Source: Myxococcales bacterium (GTDB taxonomy: Bacteria > Myxococcota_A > Polyangia > Polyangiales > Ga0077539). Taken from it: DNA of 64,000 nt. A model generated the notes under the pieces. The model did not search any database. It was not told the DNA's origin and saw nothing but the letters and a program-made list of their open reading frames with translations. The DNA is taken from positions 558,001 to 622,000 of the forward strand of contig JAEUKH010000028.1 of the NCBI GenBank assembly GCA_016792845.1. The letters are read 5' to 3'. Position numbers and translations under genes: made by a program. Below, piece by piece: positions 1 through 7,305 of this stretch; position 1 is the first letter of the stretch; each line of letters starts with the position of its first letter.

Positions 1-1377
1 GACCGGGCGCTCTTCCACATCGACAACAGCTATTACATCGCCGCGGTCGAGGTGCACGGCCGGGTCGCGCGCACCAACACCGTGTCGCACACGGCCTTTC
101 GCGGCTTCGGCGGCCCCCAGGGTATGGTCGTGATCGAAGAGATCATCGACCGCGTGGCCCGCACCCTCGGCCTCGCGCCTGAGCTCGTGCGGGCGCGAAA
201 CCTCTACCGCGGCGAGGGCGAGACCGCGACGACGCACTACGGTCAGGCCATCGTCGACAATCGGCTCGATCGCATCTGGGCATCGCTCATCCGATCGAGC
301 GACTTCGAGGCGCGGCGCGCCGAGGTCGCGGCCTTCAACGCGAAGAGCCCCAAGATCAAGCGCGGCCTCGCGATCACCCCGGTGAAGTTCGGCATCTCGT
401 TCACGGCGAGCTTTCTCAACCAGGCGGGCGCGTACCTGCTCGTCTACCGAGATGGCACCCTTCAGGTGAATCACGGCGGCACCGAGATGGGGCAGGGGCT
501 TCACACCAAGATCCTCGGCGTGGTGATGCGCGAGCTCGGCCTCTCGCGCGAGAAGGTGCGGATGATGAAGACCGCCACCGACAAGGTGCCCAACACCTCG
601 GCGACGGCGGCCTCGGCGGGGGCCGACCTCAACGGCGCCGCGGTGCAAGACGCGTGTGCGACGCTGCGCGGGCGGCTCTTGCCGGTGGCGGCGGCGCTCC
701 TCGGCACCGACGCGGTGAAGGTCAGGCTCGGCCCGGCGGGCTTCGAGACCCTCGACGGGGGCGCCCGGGTGAGCTTCGAGGCGACGGTCGAGAAGGCTTA
801 TTTCCAGCAGATTTCGCTGGCCGCGACGGGGTACTACCGCACCCCTGAGATTCACTACGACAAGGCCCGCGGGCAGGGGCGGCCCTTTCACTATTTCGCC
901 TTCGGGGCCGCGGTGGCCGAGGTCGAGGTCGACGGCTACTCGGGCATGAAGAAGGTGCTGCGGGTCGACATCGTGCATGACGTCGGCGACTCGTTGAACC
1001 CCGGCGTCGATCGGGGCCAGATCGAGGGCGGCTTCGTGCAAGGCATGGGCTGGCTCACCGCAGAAGAGCTCCGTTGGGACGCCAAGGGCGCGCTGCGCTC
1101 GCACTCGGCCAGCACGTACCAGATTCCGTCGTTCGGTGACGCGCCTGAAGATTTTCGGGTGACCCTGCTGCCCGACGCCGCGCAGGCCGGCACCATCCAC
1201 GGGAGCAAGGCCGTCGGCGAGCCGCCGTTGATGCTGGCGATGGCGGTGCGCGAGGCCATCCGCGACGCGGTGGGGGCCTTCGGCGCGGGGCGGGGGCCCA
1301 TTGACCTCGGCTGCCCCTCGACCCATGAAGCGATCGCGTCGGCGATCGACGCGCAGACGACCCTGTTTACTGAGTGA
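1..1377 (+). CDS. xdhB: Xanthine dehydrogenase molybdopterin-binding (large) subunit, 5'-truncated
   Basis: The reading frame is open from base 1, so the N-terminal part lies outside the window; 458 codons remain. The family oxidises hypoxanthine and xanthine to urate in the cytoplasm with a molybdenum cofactor. Visible family motifs are TAFRGFGGPQGM near the start, GGTEMGQGLHTK in the middle and KAVGEPPLMLAMAVREAI near the end, whose GEPP Glu corresponds to the catalytic base. The FAD and iron-sulfur subunit is presumably upstream. The stop codon overlaps the GTG of the antiporter gene (GTGA), suggesting translational coupling of two functionally unrelated proteins. The subfamily call is firm; the substrate could in principle be another aromatic heterocycle. 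Confidence 0.93.
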   Translation, partial: DRALFHIDNSYYIAAVEVHGRVARTNTVSHTAFRGFGGPQGMVVIEEIIDRVARTLGLAPELVRARNLYRGEGETATTHYGQAIVDNRLDRIWASLIRSSDFEARRAEVAAFNAKSPKIKRGLAITPVKFGISFTASFLNQAGAYLLVYRDGTLQVNHGGTEMGQGLHTKILGVVMRELGLSREKVRMMKTATDKVPNTSATAASAGADLNGAAVQDACATLRGRLLPVAAALLGTDAVKVRLGPAGFETLDGGARVSFEATVEKAYFQQISLAATGYYRTPEIHYDKARGQGRPFHYFAFGAAVAEVEVDGYSGMKKVLRVDIVHDVGDSLNPGVDRGQIEGGFVQGMGWLTAEELRWDAKGALRSHSASTYQIPSFGDAPEDFRVTLLPDAAQAGTIHGSKAVGEPPLMLAMAVREAIRDAVGAFGAGRGPIDLGCPSTHEAIASAIDAQTTLFTE

Positions 1378-3032
1378 CGCCTCCCATGATCGATGACCGT
1401 GACCCGCGGAGCCGGCCGGTGCCGCGGGTGTTGTTCGCGCTCGTACGGCCGTTTCAACGCTTCTTTCGTACCGAGGTCGCGGGCGGCATCGCGCTCTTTG
1501 TGAGCACGCTGATCGCGCTCGTGTGGGCGAACTCGGCCTATCGGCACGGGTATCATCACCTCTTTGAGACCGAGGTCGCGTTCGGCTTCGGCGCGCTCCA
1601 GACGAGCCACCCGCTTCATCATTGGATCAACGACGGTCTGATGACGCTCTTCTTCTTCATCGCGGGGATGGAGATCAAGCGCGAGCTCGTCAAGGGCGAG
1701 CTCCGCACCTTCTCGAAGGCCCTCTTGCCGGCCCTCGCGGCGCTCGGCGGCATGTTGGCGCCCGCGGCGATCTACTGGCTCATCGCGGGGCGGGGCGACG
1801 CGCACCGCGGTTGGGGCATCCCCATGGCCACCGACATCGCCTTCGCGTTGGGGTGCCTCGCGGCGGTGCGTCGTCGGGTGCCGCCCTCGCTGGTGATCTT
1901 TCTCACGGCCTTGGCGATCTTCGACGACCTCGGCGCCATCGTGGTGATCGCGGTCTTCTACGGGCAGTCGATCCAGGTCGGGGCCCTCGCCGCGGCGGCG
2001 GGGCTGACGGGGCTCCTGGCGGTGTTCGCGCGGGCCCGCGTTCAGCGCGCGACGCCCTACACCGTCGTGGGCTTTTTCTTGTGGTTGGCGCTCTTGCGCT
2101 CGGGCCTCCACGCGACCCTGGCGGGCGTGATCTTGGGCCTCGCCATCCCCGCGGTGCCGCGCCGCTCGACGGGCGAGGTGCTCGACGAGCTCGACGCGAG
2201 CTTCGAGGTCTTGCGCCGCGAGACCCGGGCGGCGGGGGGCGACAACGAGACCCTCGCGCTCATCGAGCGTCACCTTGAGTCGGTGCAGGCGCCGCTCGAT
2301 CGCTTCGTGCACGGGCTCCACGGGGTGGTGGCGTTCGGGGTGGTTCCGCTTTTTGCGTTGGCGAACGCGGGGGTCACGCTGGTGGGGCACCCGGTGTCGT
2401 TGTCGCGCGGCGCGACGCTCGGGGCGATGTTGGGCCTCGCGCTCGGCAAGCCCATCGGGGTCTTCGGCGCGACCTGGCTGGCGGTGCGTTCGGGCCTCGC
2501 CGAGCGCCCCTCGGGCGCACGCTGGCGCGACATCTTCGGCGTCTCGGTGATGGCCGGGGTGGGCTTCACGATGTCGCTCTTCGTTGACCAGCTCGCCTTC
2601 GCGGGGCAGCCCGCGCTGATCGACGACGCCAAGCTCGGCGTGCTGGTGGGCTCGCTCGTGTCGGCGGTCTCGGGCGTCGCGTGGATCATCGCCGCAGGCC
2701 GCGAGCGCGCCCAGACCGCGAGCGAGCAAGACATCGCCGTGGTGGCCGACCTGCGCCGCTTCGCGCCCGGCTACCGGGTCGAGAGCTGGGTCGCCCAAGG
2801 GCCCCTGGTGGGCAAGACGCTCGGCGAGGCGCAGCTCCGAAACGAGTTCGGTCTCACCGTGATCGGGTGCTGGAGCCGCGACGACCACCCGAGCCTCGGG
2901 CATCATCGCAGGCTCCTCCCGATGGGCGCCGAGAACATCATCCGCGCGGGTGATACGCTGCTGATCGTGGGCGAAGACGCGAAGGTCGACGCGTTCCAGC
3001 AGAGCCTCTCGGGGCCGACGTCGCAGGGCTGA
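1374..3032 (+). CDS. nhaA: Na+/H+ antiporter NhaA with C-terminal TrkA-C (RCK_C) domain
   Basis: Inner-membrane Na+/H+ exchanger, 552 residues against about 390 for typical NhaA. Residues 30-430 carry the antiporter, with the paired aspartates in AIFDDLGAI and the conserved WGIPMATDIAFALG segment. Residues 455-548 read as a TrkA-C fold: LVGKTLGEAQLR, the FGLTVIG strand and IRAGDTLLIVG are diagnostic. TrkA-C domains bind small regulatory ligands in K+ channels and transporters, so ligand gating of the antiporter is inferred. GTG 1374 overlaps the preceding stop; ATG 1386 is an alternative start. The gene ends 4 bases from the convergent lipoprotein gene. Confidence 0.93.
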   Translation: MTPPMIDDRDPRSRPVPRVLFALVRPFQRFFRTEVAGGIALFVSTLIALVWANSAYRHGYHHLFETEVAFGFGALQTSHPLHHWINDGLMTLFFFIAGMEIKRELVKGELRTFSKALLPALAALGGMLAPAAIYWLIAGRGDAHRGWGIPMATDIAFALGCLAAVRRRVPPSLVIFLTALAIFDDLGAIVVIAVFYGQSIQVGALAAAAGLTGLLAVFARARVQRATPYTVVGFFLWLALLRSGLHATLAGVILGLAIPAVPRRSTGEVLDELDASFEVLRRETRAAGGDNETLALIERHLESVQAPLDRFVHGLHGVVAFGVVPLFALANAGVTLVGHPVSLSRGATLGAMLGLALGKPIGVFGATWLAVRSGLAERPSGARWRDIFGVSVMAGVGFTMSLFVDQLAFAGQPALIDDAKLGVLVGSLVSAVSGVAWIIAAGRERAQTASEQDIAVVADLRRFAPGYRVESWVAQGPLVGKTLGEAQLRNEFGLTVIGCWSRDDHPSLGHHRRLLPMGAENIIRAGDTLLIVGEDAKVDAFQQSLSGPTSQG

Positions 3033-3035
3033 GCT

Positions 3036-3572
3036 TCAGCCTTGCGGCGGCTCGGCGTCGCCGCCCCCGGGTGTCGCATCGACAGCGCCCGCATCGAGCG
3101 CGCCCGCATCGACAGCGCCCGCATCGACAGCGCCCGCGTCGACAGCGCCCGCGTCGACAACGCTCGCTTCGGGGCCGTCGGCCGCGAAGCCGTCGAGGGG
3201 CTCGGCGTCGGCGGAGCTTCCATCAACCCGCACGGCGTCGAGGGCCGCGTCGCCGAGGGGTTGTACCGCGCCCCCGTCGTCGCCACACGCGCGGGCGCAT
3301 TGATCGACCTCATCGCACGAGCTCGCGGCGACGTAGCAAGCCGTGAGCCGGTCGAAGCTCGCGGGGGCCGTCTGGGCCGCGAAGCGCGCGTAGGCCTCGG
3401 GGCAGTTGTCGAGCCCGCATCCGAGCGTCGTAAGGCGGCCACACACCGCCTCGGGGCTCGCGCGCGAGGCGCCCGCCGGGGCGACGCAGCGTGACGCGGG
3501 GAGCGGCGCGATGGTCTCGCAGGCCATCAACGAGGCGACCACGAGAGCGATCCAGGGTGCGGTCTTTCGCAT
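3036..3572 (-). CDS. Putative lipoprotein with VDAGA tandem repeats at the C-terminus
   Basis: 178 residues. The N-terminus has a lipoprotein signal ending LVVASLMAC. It is followed by a Cys-containing region of about 90 residues with eight further cysteines in CxxC-like spacings (for example VCGRLTTLGCGLDNC). The C-terminal 60 residues are an Asp/Ala/Gly-rich tail ending in about six VDAGA-type pentapeptides encoded by 15-bp DNA repeats. No enzymatic motif is visible. In Polyangiia such DAG-rich stretches commonly link a lipid anchor to a surface domain, but here the stretch is C-terminal. It sits 3 bases downstream of an outer-membrane protein gene on the same strand and is probably cotranscribed with it. 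Confidence 0.75.
   Translation of the reverse strand: MRKTAPWIALVVASLMACETIAPLPASRCVAPAGASRASPEAVCGRLTTLGCGLDNCPEAYARFAAQTAPASFDRLTACYVAASSCDEVDQCARACGDDGGAVQPLGDAALDAVRVDGSSADAEPLDGFAADGPEASVVDAGAVDAGAVDAGAVDAGALDAGAVDATPGGGDAEPPQG
3076..3163 (-). repeat. 15-bp in-frame tandem repeat encoding VDAGA units
   Basis: About six near-identical 15-bp units reading GCGCCCGCATCGACA on the plus strand lie inside the lipoprotein gene. Variation is mainly one base (cat/cgt) plus one GAG-for-GAC change. The unit length keeps frame, so copy-number change would lengthen or shorten the protein tail without frameshift. Confidence 0.85.
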
Positions 3573-3575
3573 GGC

Positions 3576-5198
3576 TCAGTTGACTCCGGTCGAGGTGCCG
3601 AGGGTCACGATGAAGTCGTTGGTCGAGACGAGATTGCCCGAGTCTTGGCGCAGAAAGCGCCGGTTGAACGACAGGTTGAGCATGAGGTTGTTCAAGAGGC
3701 TGTCGGGCGCCTGACGCCGCTGCGCCTGGCTCGTGAGGTACATCGCCCCGAGCACCCGGAAGAGCGAGCCGTCGAGCTCGAAGATCGCGTCGAGGCCCTC
3801 GAAATTGCGGCGAAGATACTGCGCCGCGATCACGAGCTGGTCGATCTGCAAGGGCCCCACGGTGGCGCCCACGCTCGTGCGCAGCGGGCCCGAGGCGTCT
3901 TCGACGAAGAGCGTGATGGGGAGCCGCGACGGTGGCTCCTGCGCCGCCGTGGGGATGGGGATGTACAGCCGAAGGTAGGCCTGGAGGCCGTGCTGGCGCC
4001 CTTCGGGCTGAGAGAGCAGAAACTCGAGCTTCGTGGTGCTCTGGGCGTCGGGGCCGAGGGCACGTCGCGCCGCGTCGTTCAGCGCAAACTGCTGGCTCTG
4101 GACGCCGTAGTTGCCATCGAAGTACTCGGGCAGGTAGCGATTGCCCATGTTGCGGTACTCGGCGCCGACCCGCAGCTCCCAAGTGTCGAACATGCGGCCC
4201 GCGCCCGGCAGGGTCTGGTCGTTCACCATGCGATACCGCTGGCGCTGCATGTAGCGGTAGTGCACCCCCGCGTGGAGCCCGTCGGCGTCGGCGACCTCGA
4301 CGAAGCGGTTGTAGTCTGCGTACGCGAAGAGCCCGCTGAGCGTGCTGCGCTCACAGGCCTCGTTGCTCTGCGCGGTGCAGGCGCTCCAGAGGTAGAGGTA
4401 GTGGGCCGCCGCCGAGAGCGCCGTCAGCGCGGTGGTGGCGCTCTGGAGGTTACCCTGGCCGTCACGGAGCGGCTCGCCGAAGGCCGTGCGAACGCGGAGC
4501 GGCGCGGCGTTGTCGCGCACCACCGAGACGTCGAGCTGGAGGTCGTCGGGGGTCTCATCCCAGTTTTGCCCCAACACCTGGAGCGGCCGCAGCGACGCCT
4601 GCGCGGCCATGAGCCTCGGCGACGCCACGTCGTCGATGACGGCGTGGGCGTGGGCGATGTCGCGCACCACGAGGTCGGCGACGGCCCCGAGCTGCGGGCG
4701 GTTCGGGTCGAGCGAGTTGTTGAAGCCCGACACGAGGGTGTTGTGCCCCAATGAAAAGTCGCGCAACGGCGACACACGCAGCGAGAGGTACTGGCGGTCG
4801 TGGAGGCCCCGCTGACTGCCCCAGGCTTCGCAGCTGGCGTCGTAGCGGTCGGCAGGGCGGCGGTAGTCACCGAAGTCGAGCCGCGCGCAGCGCACCGCTC
4901 TCAGGTAGTCGCGCCCCTCGGCGTAGTCTTGTTCTCTGAAGGCAAGGTCGCTCGAACGAAAGCGAAGCGGGAAGGCGAAGTCAGTGCGAAAGGGCCCGAG
5001 CCGCAAGAGGCCCGTGGCATTCACTTGATAGAAGTTCTCGTTCGCCAGCCGCGAGAAGCCTACGTCAGCGCCCACACGGAACACCGTGTAACGCTCGTTC
5101 TGTTGTGCTCGCGCCAGTCGGGGCGCCGCGCTGCCCAGCCCGAGCGCGAGGGTCGCCCAGAGCGCCCGACCCCCGGGCGCCCGCCTTGATTGATTCAT
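3576..5198 (-). CDS. Putative outer-membrane beta-barrel protein
   Basis: 540 residues with a signal peptide ending near ARAQQ. The body alternates hydrophobic and polar residues with aromatic girdles (YTVFRVGADVGFSRLANENF, QAYLRLYIPIP), and the C-terminus ends in strand-like segments (LMLNLSFNRRFL, NDFIVTLGTSTG), as expected for an outer-membrane barrel. No catalytic motif is visible and I do not recognise the family. ATG 5198 is supported by AAGGAG 9 bases upstream. It is followed by the DAG-repeat lipoprotein with a 3-base gap, so the two may form an envelope operon. Confidence 0.75.
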   Translation of the reverse strand: MNQSRRAPGGRALWATLALGLGSAAPRLARAQQNERYTVFRVGADVGFSRLANENFYQVNATGLLRLGPFRTDFAFPLRFRSSDLAFREQDYAEGRDYLRAVRCARLDFGDYRRPADRYDASCEAWGSQRGLHDRQYLSLRVSPLRDFSLGHNTLVSGFNNSLDPNRPQLGAVADLVVRDIAHAHAVIDDVASPRLMAAQASLRPLQVLGQNWDETPDDLQLDVSVVRDNAAPLRVRTAFGEPLRDGQGNLQSATTALTALSAAAHYLYLWSACTAQSNEACERSTLSGLFAYADYNRFVEVADADGLHAGVHYRYMQRQRYRMVNDQTLPGAGRMFDTWELRVGAEYRNMGNRYLPEYFDGNYGVQSQQFALNDAARRALGPDAQSTTKLEFLLSQPEGRQHGLQAYLRLYIPIPTAAQEPPSRLPITLFVEDASGPLRTSVGATVGPLQIDQLVIAAQYLRRNFEGLDAIFELDGSLFRVLGAMYLTSQAQRRQAPDSLLNNLMLNLSFNRRFLRQDSGNLVSTNDFIVTLGTSTGVN

Positions 5199-5388
5199 CG
5201 ATGACTCCTTCAGGTTGAAGCGATCGAAGGCCTACGACCCTGAGGGGTACAGAAAGTTCCGCCGCGCGAGAAGGTTGAAAGCGTAGCGGCTGCGTTTTCT
5301 TCGATGATGAAAGACGCTGTAGAACGCGGCGTATCCTAGCGGTTTGCGCGTTTGTGCTGTGCAAAGCTGGGGTGTCGGTGACGCAGGG

Positions 5389-5425
5389 GGGTCAGCGGCC
5401 CGTCGCGTTGACTGGCCGCTGACCC
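5389..5425. terminator. Long perfect hairpin, terminator-like
   Basis: GGGTCAGCGGCC (5389-5400) and GGCCGCTGACCC (5414-5425) form a perfect 12-bp stem with a 13-base loop. It lies just beyond the HNH stop codon (minus strand) and upstream of the outer-membrane protein. No clear U tract follows on either strand, so it may act as a Rho-dependent or processing hairpin rather than a classical intrinsic terminator. Confidence 0.5.
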
Positions 5426-5437
5426 TCTTGGCGTGCG

Positions 5438-5932
5438 TCATCTGACAAGGTACTCAGCCCACGACGTGTGGGGCGCTTCGGCGGGGCTCACCAAAGGGAG
5501 GTGATCGGGCGCCGCGGGCCACCTCGCGAGGTGCATCTTCGACGCCTCGAGCGAGCGGTCGGCCTTGCGGTTGTTGCACGCGCCGCAGGCCGTGACGATG
5601 TTCGTCCAGTGGGTGCCGCCGCCGCGGGCGCGGGGCACGACGTGGTCGAAGGTCAGCGCCGACAGCCCGGGTTGGGCGCCGCAGTACTGACAGGTAAACT
5701 GGTCGCGTCGAAAGACGTTGTACCGTGAGAACGCCACACCCCGGGGCTGCCGCTGGTAGACGCGCAGGCGCACCACCGCGGGCATCACGTAGCTGTGATG
5801 CGCGCTCCGCAAGAGCGACTCGTAGCGCTCAAGCACCTCGACCTTGCCGCGCATCGCGAGCGAGATCGCGCGCTGCCACGAGATGACCCGCAGCGGCTCT
5901 CCGCTGGCGTTGAGAAGGAGCGTCTCTTTCAT
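5438..5932 (-). CDS. HNH endonuclease family protein
   Basis: 164 residues from ATG 5932, which has GAGGG 6 bases upstream. The N-terminal half begins MKETLLLNASGEPLRVISW, typical of a widespread stand-alone HNH family. The nuclease core carries CQYC, then DHVVPRARGG, then the N-x4-CGACNNRK zinc and DNA-binding element; two CxxC pairs bind structural zinc and the DH is catalytic. No restriction or toxin partner is adjacent. The upstream 0.9 kb contains tRNA-like elements on the same strand, the nearest ending 25 bases before this start codon. The biological role of this family is unclear; the nuclease fold call is solid. Confidence 0.9.
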   Translation of the reverse strand: MKETLLLNASGEPLRVISWQRAISLAMRGKVEVLERYESLLRSAHHSYVMPAVVRLRVYQRQPRGVAFSRYNVFRRDQFTCQYCGAQPGLSALTFDHVVPRARGGGTHWTNIVTACGACNNRKADRSLEASKMHLARWPAAPDHLPLVSPAEAPHTSWAEYLVR

Positions 5933-5957
5933 GAGCGCCCTCGCAGGTTGAGAGAAG

Positions 5958-6037
5958 TACACGACGCTGGATTCGAACCAGCATCAAGCCACAATGTAGC
6001 ATCGTGACCCCCGTGCCGAGTGAGTGGGGAGTCGTGC
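5958..6037 (-). tRNA. tRNA-like cloverleaf with an enlarged anticodon stem (possible CUA anticodon); tRNA or tRNA pseudogene
   Basis: On the minus strand GCACGAC pairs with GTCGTGT (7 bp, one G-U) and is followed by A as discriminator; CCA is not encoded. The T-arm is textbook: GCTGG, loop TTCGAAT, CCAGC. A CCC/GGG D-stem carries GG in its loop, with U at position 8. The anticodon arm GTCACGA/TTGTGGC is 7 bp rather than 5, closing the loop TGCTACA; by position the anticodon would read CUA. The 5-base variable loop is normal. Position 33 is G instead of the near-universal U, arguing against a standard decoding tRNA. Total length is 80 bases. Confidence 0.4.
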
Positions 6038-6189
6038 AGTGAAACGCAGGGCCTCTGTCTGAGCCGTGTGAACCTTCTGGCCATGGTGAACCTCGCGGCG
6101 GTGGCGCAGGTCGCGCGGCGCGGGTATCACCCCGAGCACGCCGGTCACCTGCTGAATGAAGATGCAGATCAAGTTCATTGAAGTGAGAG

Positions 6190-6239
6190 TCACGATGCGG
6201 GGAGTCGCACCCCGAGGCTCGGCCCTGCGGCACATCGTG
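6190..6239 (-). ncRNA. tRNA-like minihelix (acceptor plus T-arm only)
   Basis: On the minus strand CACGATG pairs perfectly with CATCGTG (7 bp), followed by A. Inside, CGGGG and CCCCG enclose the 7-base loop TGCGACT, resembling a T-arm. Only 18 bases replace the D and anticodon arms, too short for a cloverleaf. The 7-mer CACGATG also occurs in the anticodon arm of the neighbouring cloverleaf at 6000-6006. Whether this is transcribed is unknown. Confidence 0.3.
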
Positions 6240-6357
6240 AGGGCGCCATCGGGGCGAGGCGACGGTCACCGCGACCGGTGACGGTGCCCCCTCCGATGGT
6301 GCAAAGGGCGCGGGCTCGCGGCGGGCCGACGGCGGCCGAGCGCGAGGCAAAGAACAC

Positions 6358-6432
6358 TGTTTGAACAGCCAGAAATGCTGTTTGAATGAGGCCAAAACAA
6401 TCGCGATTGTCTTGGGCGAAAGTGTGTTTGAA
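6358..6432. repeat. Triplicated TGTTTGAA plus a perfect 14-bp palindrome
   Basis: TGTTTGAA occurs at 6358-6365, 6379-6386 and 6425-6432. Between the second and third copies lies ACAATCGCGATTGT (6397-6410), a perfect palindrome. The segment is AT-rich relative to its surroundings, as a protein-binding site or element end would be. No flanking gene start lies within 350 bases. Confidence 0.5.
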
Positions 6433-6817
6433 CCCCACAGCCCCAATGCAGCGAGGCCGAAGCTGACCGCGTCGACGGGGGCAGCCTCGGCCTCGAATGA
6501 CCGCGATGGATGCGGCGGTCGCTTAGGTCGGGCTCACCCGGGCTGCGTCAGACCCCAGGCCCCACGCGCTGAACTTGTGATAGCGCGCACAAAGCGGCCT
6601 CTCGACAAGGTCGCTGCGTAGCGCTGGGTGACGTTGAGACAGCATGGTGATCGCGTTGCGAGCAACGCCCCGGTGCGAGTGTGCATGAGGCTGTGAGGTC
6701 GAACGGCGCTTTGGTGTGTGGGTCAGAATGACCACCCAAAGCAGAGCGAGAGAAGCGTCGCGGTCTTAGCTGATACCGCCGCGGTCGTCAAGCCAGGCCG
6801 TGACGATTTCAAACGCA

Positions 6818-7249
6818 CTATCTCTCGCGCTCGGCCCGTCGACGCGGCACCGCCAGCACCTCGACCACCACGGGCACCACCCCGGCCCTGAGCATCGCGA
6901 GGGTCGTCGCGGCGGCCCGCGAGAGGTCGATGATGCGCTGGGCGCCCGCGTAGGGGCCTCGGTCGTTGATGCGCACGGTCACCGCGCGGCCCGTGTCGGT
7001 GCGCGTCACCCTGACTTCGGTGCCGAGCGGCAGGCTGCGGTGGGCCGCGGTGAGCGCCTCGGGGCGGTAGGGCTCGCCGCTCGCCGTCGCGCGGCCCGCG
7101 AGGGCGTCGCTGTAGTAGCTGGCGTACCCGTTCTGCTGGGCGCCGCGGGCGGCCGAGACCCGGGGGGTCGTCGCGGCCGAGACACAGGCTTCGAGGTGGG
7201 CCGCCAAGACGAGGGCCAACGGGGCGACGAGGCTGCGGGCGCGGAGCAT
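6818..7249 (-). CDS. RlpA-like double-psi beta-barrel lipoprotein
   Basis: About 143 residues. The lipoprotein signal ends LAAHLEAC. It is followed by an RlpA-type double-psi beta-barrel: GYASYYSDALAGRATASGE, then LPLGTEVRVT and VRINDRGPY. RlpA proteins are outer-membrane lipoproteins that cleave or bind denuded glycan strands at the septum. No SPOR domain is present, so septal targeting as in Pseudomonas RlpA is not evident. The start is uncertain: ATG 7249 gives a clean signal peptide, and GTG 7267 would add six residues. It is 56 bases downstream of the cytochrome gene on the same strand. Confidence 0.87.
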   Translation of the reverse strand: MLRARSLVAPLALVLAAHLEACVSAATTPRVSAARGAQQNGYASYYSDALAGRATASGEPYRPEALTAAHRSLPLGTEVRVTRTDTGRAVTVRINDRGPYAGAQRIIDLSRAAATTLAMLRAGVVPVVVEVLAVPRRRAERER

Positions 7250-7305
7250 CGCGTGAGCCTGCGTCACACTCGCGCGAGAGGCGAATTTCGAGCGCGTTTG
7301 AGGGG

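Larger units (their letters stand above)
5933..6817. other. 885-base stretch without a convincing protein gene
   Basis: Between the HNH gene and the RlpA-like gene no frame shows a recognisable protein. It contains a tRNA-like cloverleaf (5958-6037), a tRNA-like minihelix (6190-6239), three copies of TGTTTGAA (6358-6432), the palindrome ACAATCGCGATTGT (6397-6410), and a perfect hairpin GCGTTG-CGAG-CAACGC (6653-6668). The part around 6340-6440 is noticeably more AT-rich than the genes on either side. It may hold noncoding RNA or be the scar of a mobile element. Confidence 0.7.

Noticed and set aside
936..2906. Long open frame antisense to xdhB and nhaA
   Set aside because: Very rich in Arg, His, Glu and Pro with no fold or motif, and it crosses two well-supported genes on the other strand.
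5438..5932. Restriction or retron-type defence island around the HNH gene
   Set aside because: No methyltransferase, reverse transcriptase, ATPase or toxin-antitoxin gene lies nearby; the HNH gene stands alone.
5958..6037. tRNA for pyrrolysine
   Set aside because: The D-loop is too large, the variable loop is 5 bases, the anticodon stem is 7 bp rather than 6, and no pylS or pylBCD genes are in view.
5829..6446. Minus-strand open frame across the tRNA-like elements
   Set aside because: It contains the residue pattern produced by translating a T-arm (MLVRIQ) and extends into the HNH gene in another frame.
6361..6621. 86-codon open frame in the noncoding gap
   Set aside because: Starts with TTG, has no ribosome-binding site, and its sequence shows no motif; it runs through the repeats and palindrome.
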